From NCBI RefSeq assembly GCF_001592755.1, contig NZ_LUKF01000016.1:124001-188000 (forward strand): a stretch of DNA of 64,000 nt. Direction: 5' to 3'. The notes under the pieces are model-generated. The model did not search any database and was not told the DNA's origin. It worked only from the letters and a program-made list of their open reading frames with translations. Position 1 is the stretch's first letter, and every line of letters starts with the position of its first letter. Position numbers and translations under genes: made by a program. This document shows, piece by piece, positions 61,725 to 64,000 of this stretch. Source of the DNA: Bdellovibrio bacteriovorus. GTDB lineage: Bacteria; Bdellovibrionota; Bdellovibrionia; Bdellovibrionales; Bdellovibrionaceae.

Positions 61725-62277
61725 AGAACGGCACTCCGCTGATTCCTAAATCATAAGCTTCACCGATCAAGGCTCCGACTTCTTCGCGACCTTGATTGCC
61801 TTTTAGGAATGCAGAAACCTCTTCGGGATTAAATCCTAAGGGACCTAGCGTTTTCTGAAGATTTTCTGTCTTCGATAAGTCTAAACCTTCCTCATAGTAA
61901 GCAGCGTAAAGAGCATTCGTGACTTCCAATTGCTTACTTTTTTGTCCCGCCCACCAGATCAAGCGATGACAATCCAAAGTGTTGATATGAGTTTTTATTT
62001 TCTCCATATCCATTTTTAATCCGGACTTTTCCGCAGCACTAAGCAGCCTTGCTTCGGCCGCTTTAAAGTTATCGTCATTTCCGAATTTATTTCGCAGATA
62101 CTCTTTACGGGGAACGCCCTCTTGTGGGCTGGCAGGATCTAATTGAAAGGGCAGGACCTTCACTTCGATGTCGATGTCTTTGCGCTCTGCCACGGCATCT
62201 AAGAAGTTCTTCTTTCCGACGTAACACCATGGACAAACAATATCGACAACAAGCTCAACGACGATTTTCTTTTTCAT
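61630..62277 (-). CDS. DsbA-family oxidoreductase (FrnE type)
   Basis: A 215-residue protein with the thioredoxin-like CPWC motif at VDIVCPWCYVGKKNF near residue 15 and a long helical insertion. The C-terminal GISGVPFFIFDRKIGVSGAQ with cis-proline matches FrnE-type 2-hydroxychromene-2-carboxylate isomerase/DsbA relatives. No signal peptide, so it acts in the cytoplasm. It overlaps the solute-binding gene tail-to-tail by 95 bases. A GAGGTGGGATT site precedes the ATG. Confidence 0.85.
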   Translation of the reverse strand: MKKKIVVELVVDIVCPWCYVGKKNFLDAVAERKDIDIEVKVLPFQLDPASPQEGVPRKEYLRNKFGNDDNFKAAEARLLSAAEKSGLKMDMEKIKTHINTLDCHRLIWWAGQKSKQLEVTNALYAAYYEEGLDLSKTENLQKTLGPLGFNPEEVSAFLKGNQGREEVGALIGEAYDLGISGVPFFIFDRKIGVSGAQPKEVFLQVFQDPALQGEG

Positions 62278-62299
62278 AATCCCACCTCGCGCTTATACT
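62271..62299 (+). promoter_or_regulatory. Promoter of the FUSC gene, predicted leaderless
   Basis: TTTTCA (4 of 6), a 17-base spacer and TATACT (5 of 6) end seven bases before the ATG at 62307, so transcription is expected to begin one base before the start codon. The divergent gene's ribosome site lies within the spacer. Confidence 0.55.
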
Positions 62300-62306
62300 A
62301 GACATT

Positions 62307-63347
62307 ATGGGTTTACGTCTTCACGTCAACGAACTTCTTAAAATCAACCCGGCGCCTTCACCGTGGCCTCGCATGGTGGTTTGCTCATTCGCGACGATGA
62401 TTCCTTTGATTGTCGGCACATCTTTGCACCAACTTCCGATTTCGATATTTGGAGCGCTGTTCGGTTTTCTTTTAGTCCTCAACGACCATTTGGGCACCTT
62501 AGGACACAGGCTTTGGGTGATCACGCTGACATTCCTGTGTCTACTAGCGGGTTTAACTTTAGGAGTGCTCACCGGAGGACAAAAAGCTTTGCTCATTCCA
62601 CTGCTCTTGGCGTTAACATATTGGCTCGGACTTATCTCTACACAAGGAGCCGAATTAGAACGCGCCGTTTTGTTTTCGGTGTTTCAGATTCTAGCTGGTG
62701 CCTACTCCCCTGCTGTTGCAAAATATCTTTCCCTGAGTTTAGGCTATGCGTTTTTAGGTTATCTTTGCGTGATCGTCGCGCTTTCTATTTTGGTATTTGT
62801 TCGCCGTCACAATCCAAATCCATTTGCGCGCATTCGCGAAACGTTTAAAAAGTCGTTAACGAAAGAAAAAAGCCGGCATCTTTATGCTTTGAGTTTTTCT
62901 TTAGCTGTTCTAATCACGTTGCTGGTCGTTGATTACTTTCAAATGAGTCATGGCTACTGGGCGGTCGGCACTGTTTTGATTATTATGCGACCGGAAGCGA
63001 AGGCTAGTATCTATCGCATCATTCAAAGATTTTTTGGAACGCTGGTCGGCGTGCTAGTGGCAGAAATGATTATTTTAAGTGTGCATTCCGTTTGGATTGC
63101 GATTCCTTTGATTGGGTTTATCAGTTTTTGGGGGCCTTGGTCTTTAAGTCGCAGTTACTGGTTGGGATCTGCGGTGATTGTGACTATGCTCTTAGTGCTT
63201 TTGGATTTACCGAGTATTGCCACCGGTGACTTACATACACCTTTGATTCGCTTGCAAGCCACAGGCATTGGTTGCTTGTTCGGACTTTTGGGAGTCGTGA
63301 TGGCCAACCCCCAAGTTTTGTGGCGGGACAACCCGCCACGCTCCTAA
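62307..63347 (+). CDS. FUSC family membrane protein
   Basis: A 346-residue inner-membrane protein with two sets of hydrophobic segments (about 30-165 and 190-320) separated by a charged loop (NPFARIRETFKKSLTKEKSRH). The second set begins with YALSFSLAVLITLLVVDYF and carries HGYWAVGTVLIIMRPEAKAS near 217, the hallmark of the FUSC/aromatic acid exporter group. The substrate is unknown. The last codons form a hairpin, and the stop directly abuts the stop of the converging aspA. Confidence 0.82.
   Translation: MGLRLHVNELLKINPAPSPWPRMVVCSFATMIPLIVGTSLHQLPISIFGALFGFLLVLNDHLGTLGHRLWVITLTFLCLLAGLTLGVLTGGQKALLIPLLLALTYWLGLISTQGAELERAVLFSVFQILAGAYSPAVAKYLSLSLGYAFLGYLCVIVALSILVFVRRHNPNPFARIRETFKKSLTKEKSRHLYALSFSLAVLITLLVVDYFQMSHGYWAVGTVLIIMRPEAKASIYRIIQRFFGTLVGVLVAEMIILSVHSVWIAIPLIGFISFWGPWSLSRSYWLGSAVIVTMLLVLLDLPSIATGDLHTPLIRLQATGIGCLFGLLGVVMANPQVLWRDNPPRS
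63320..63339 (+). terminator. Hairpin within the end of the FUSC gene
   Basis: GTGGCGGG pairs with CCCGCCAC around loop ACAA, inside the last FUSC codons. TTTTTTATTT follows about 13 bases later, inside the converging aspA gene. It may end the FUSC transcript although the spacing to the T run is long. Confidence 0.4.
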
Positions 63348-64000
63348 TTACTTTTTTATTTCGCCGATGTATTTTGGATTTAGTAAATTTTCAATAGAGA
63401 AAATTTGATCCAGTTGTTCTTGGGTGACAACGCCTCTTTCCAGAGCCACTTCGGCTACACTTCGTCCCGTCTGTGCACAGATCTTTCCGATCTTATCACC
63501 TTCATCGTGACCAATGATAGGATCGAGGAAGGTCACGATACCGATGCTGTTCATCACGTACTCGCGACAACGATCGACATTTGCAGTGATACCAACCACG
63601 CATTTTTCTTTAAGCGTGATGCAAGCTTGAGTCATCAAGGTGATGGATTCAAAGATGCTGGAAGCAATCACGGGTTCCATGACGTTTAATTGCAACTGCC
63701 CGGCTTCTGCCGCTAATGTAATGGCTAAATCATTTCCCATCACTTTAAAGGCCACTTGATTCACGACTTCGGGAATCACCGGATTTACTTTCGCTGGCAT
63801 GATCGAGCTGCCCGCCTGCATTTCTGGAAGATTGATTTCTTTAAGGCCCGCGCGAGGGCCTGAACTTAGTAAGCGCAAGTCATTACAGATTTTAGAAAGC
63901 TTCACGGCCGTTCTTTTGAGTGCGCCCGAAATAATAATATAAGCGCCGCAATCGCTGGTAGCTTCAATCAAATCTTCGGACTGTTCAAAAGGGTACCCCG
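63348..64000 (-). CDS. aspA: Aspartate ammonia-lyase, C-terminal part (partial)
   Basis: The last 217 codons are visible; the gene begins beyond the window. The enzyme interconverts aspartate with fumarate and ammonia. The fumarase/aspartase signature [19 protein letters not shown] is intact, with [10 protein letters not shown] just before it and an ending ([19 protein letters not shown]) typical of bacterial aspartase. The [10 protein letters not shown] loop holds the catalytic serine. It could use aspartate released from cyanophycin encoded 30 kb away (inference). The stop directly abuts the FUSC stop. Confidence 0.9.
   Translation of the reverse strand, partial: GYPFEQSEDLIEATSDCGAYIIISGALKRTAVKLSKICNDLRLLSSGPRAGLKEINLPEMQAGSSIMPAKVNPVIPEVVNQVAFKVMGNDLAITLAAEAGQLQLNVMEPVIASSIFESITLMTQACITLKEKCVVGITANVDRCREYVMNSIGIVTFLDPIIGHDEGDKIGKICAQTGRSVAEVALERGVVTQEQLDQIFSIENLLNPKYIGEIKK

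Noticed and set aside
1-64000. CRISPR arrays, tRNA or rRNA genes, insertion sequences
   Set aside because: No spaced direct repeats, no cloverleaf-like sequence and no transposase-like protein were seen.

Overview
The window is 64 kb of a compact, mid-GC Gram-negative chromosome. I infer a Bdellovibrio-like bacterium (Bdellovibrionota). The reasons are the many exported and lipoprotein genes of no known family, three L,D-transpeptidases plus a transglycosylase, a soluble PAS chemoreceptor, 7TMR-DISM and hybrid kinases, tandem DUF4360 secreted proteins and very tight gene packing. This is a judgement from gene content; no rRNA or marker-gene comparison was possible. I saw no tRNA, rRNA, insertion sequence, prophage or CRISPR array.

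Left part (1-16 kb). It opens with the end of an endonuclease/exonuclease/phosphatase-family gene, then a methyltransferase, mtnN and a lone receiver protein. An alkylation-repair pair follows (Ada-AlkA fusion plus Ogt), then a methyltransferase-like gene, a hemerythrin/isochorismatase-fold pair and a YeiH-type exporter. Next is a probable iron or cofactor uptake locus (PepSY membrane protein, exported FAD protein, TonB, TonB-dependent receptor). A two-gene chemosensory unit (double-PAS soluble MCP and triple-CheW scaffold) closes this part.

Envelope part (16-27 kb). It holds a lipoprotein L,D-transpeptidase, a Cys-rich secreted protein, and a large lipoprotein with PKD, thrombospondin-like and C-terminal Hint (intein-like) regions. 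A 7TMR-DISM kinase, a DUF1254 protein, a second L,D-transpeptidase with a probable SH3-like region and a JmjC/cupin oxygenase follow.

Storage and glycan part (27-45.5 kb). This is the most coherent region. cphA, iadA and cphB form an operon covering synthesis and complete breakdown of cyanophycin (multi-L-arginyl-poly-L-aspartate), flanked on both sides by hemerythrin genes. Next come a small hydrophilic protein, a zinc alcohol dehydrogenase, an SRPBCC protein and a GH2 glycosidase on the minus strand. Divergent from these is a five-gene plus-strand operon: glycosyltransferase, GH1-RmlD fusion, UDP-galactopyranose mutase, UDP-glucose 4-epimerase and Gfo/Idh oxidoreductase. It ends with a 249-residue Ser/Arg/Gly-rich disordered protein. 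The operon suggests a galactofuranose-containing glycoconjugate, and the whole region looks like a reserve/stress island (inference).

Right part (45.5-64 kb). It contains an L,D-transpeptidase fused to a lysozyme-like domain and a minus-strand run of CapA, YbaK, a solute-binding protein, a hybrid kinase and a response regulator. Then come an MFS exporter, a one-heme lipoprotein, mtgA, gloA, two tandem DUF4360 genes, two unknowns, rtcB, a second solute-binding protein, a FrnE-type DsbA, a FUSC membrane protein, and aspartate ammonia-lyase running off the end.

Two architectural habits stand out. Convergent genes often share or abut stop codons, or overlap outright. Several genes have a -10-like box ending 6-7 bases before the start codon and no Shine-Dalgarno sequence, which predicts leaderless transcripts.
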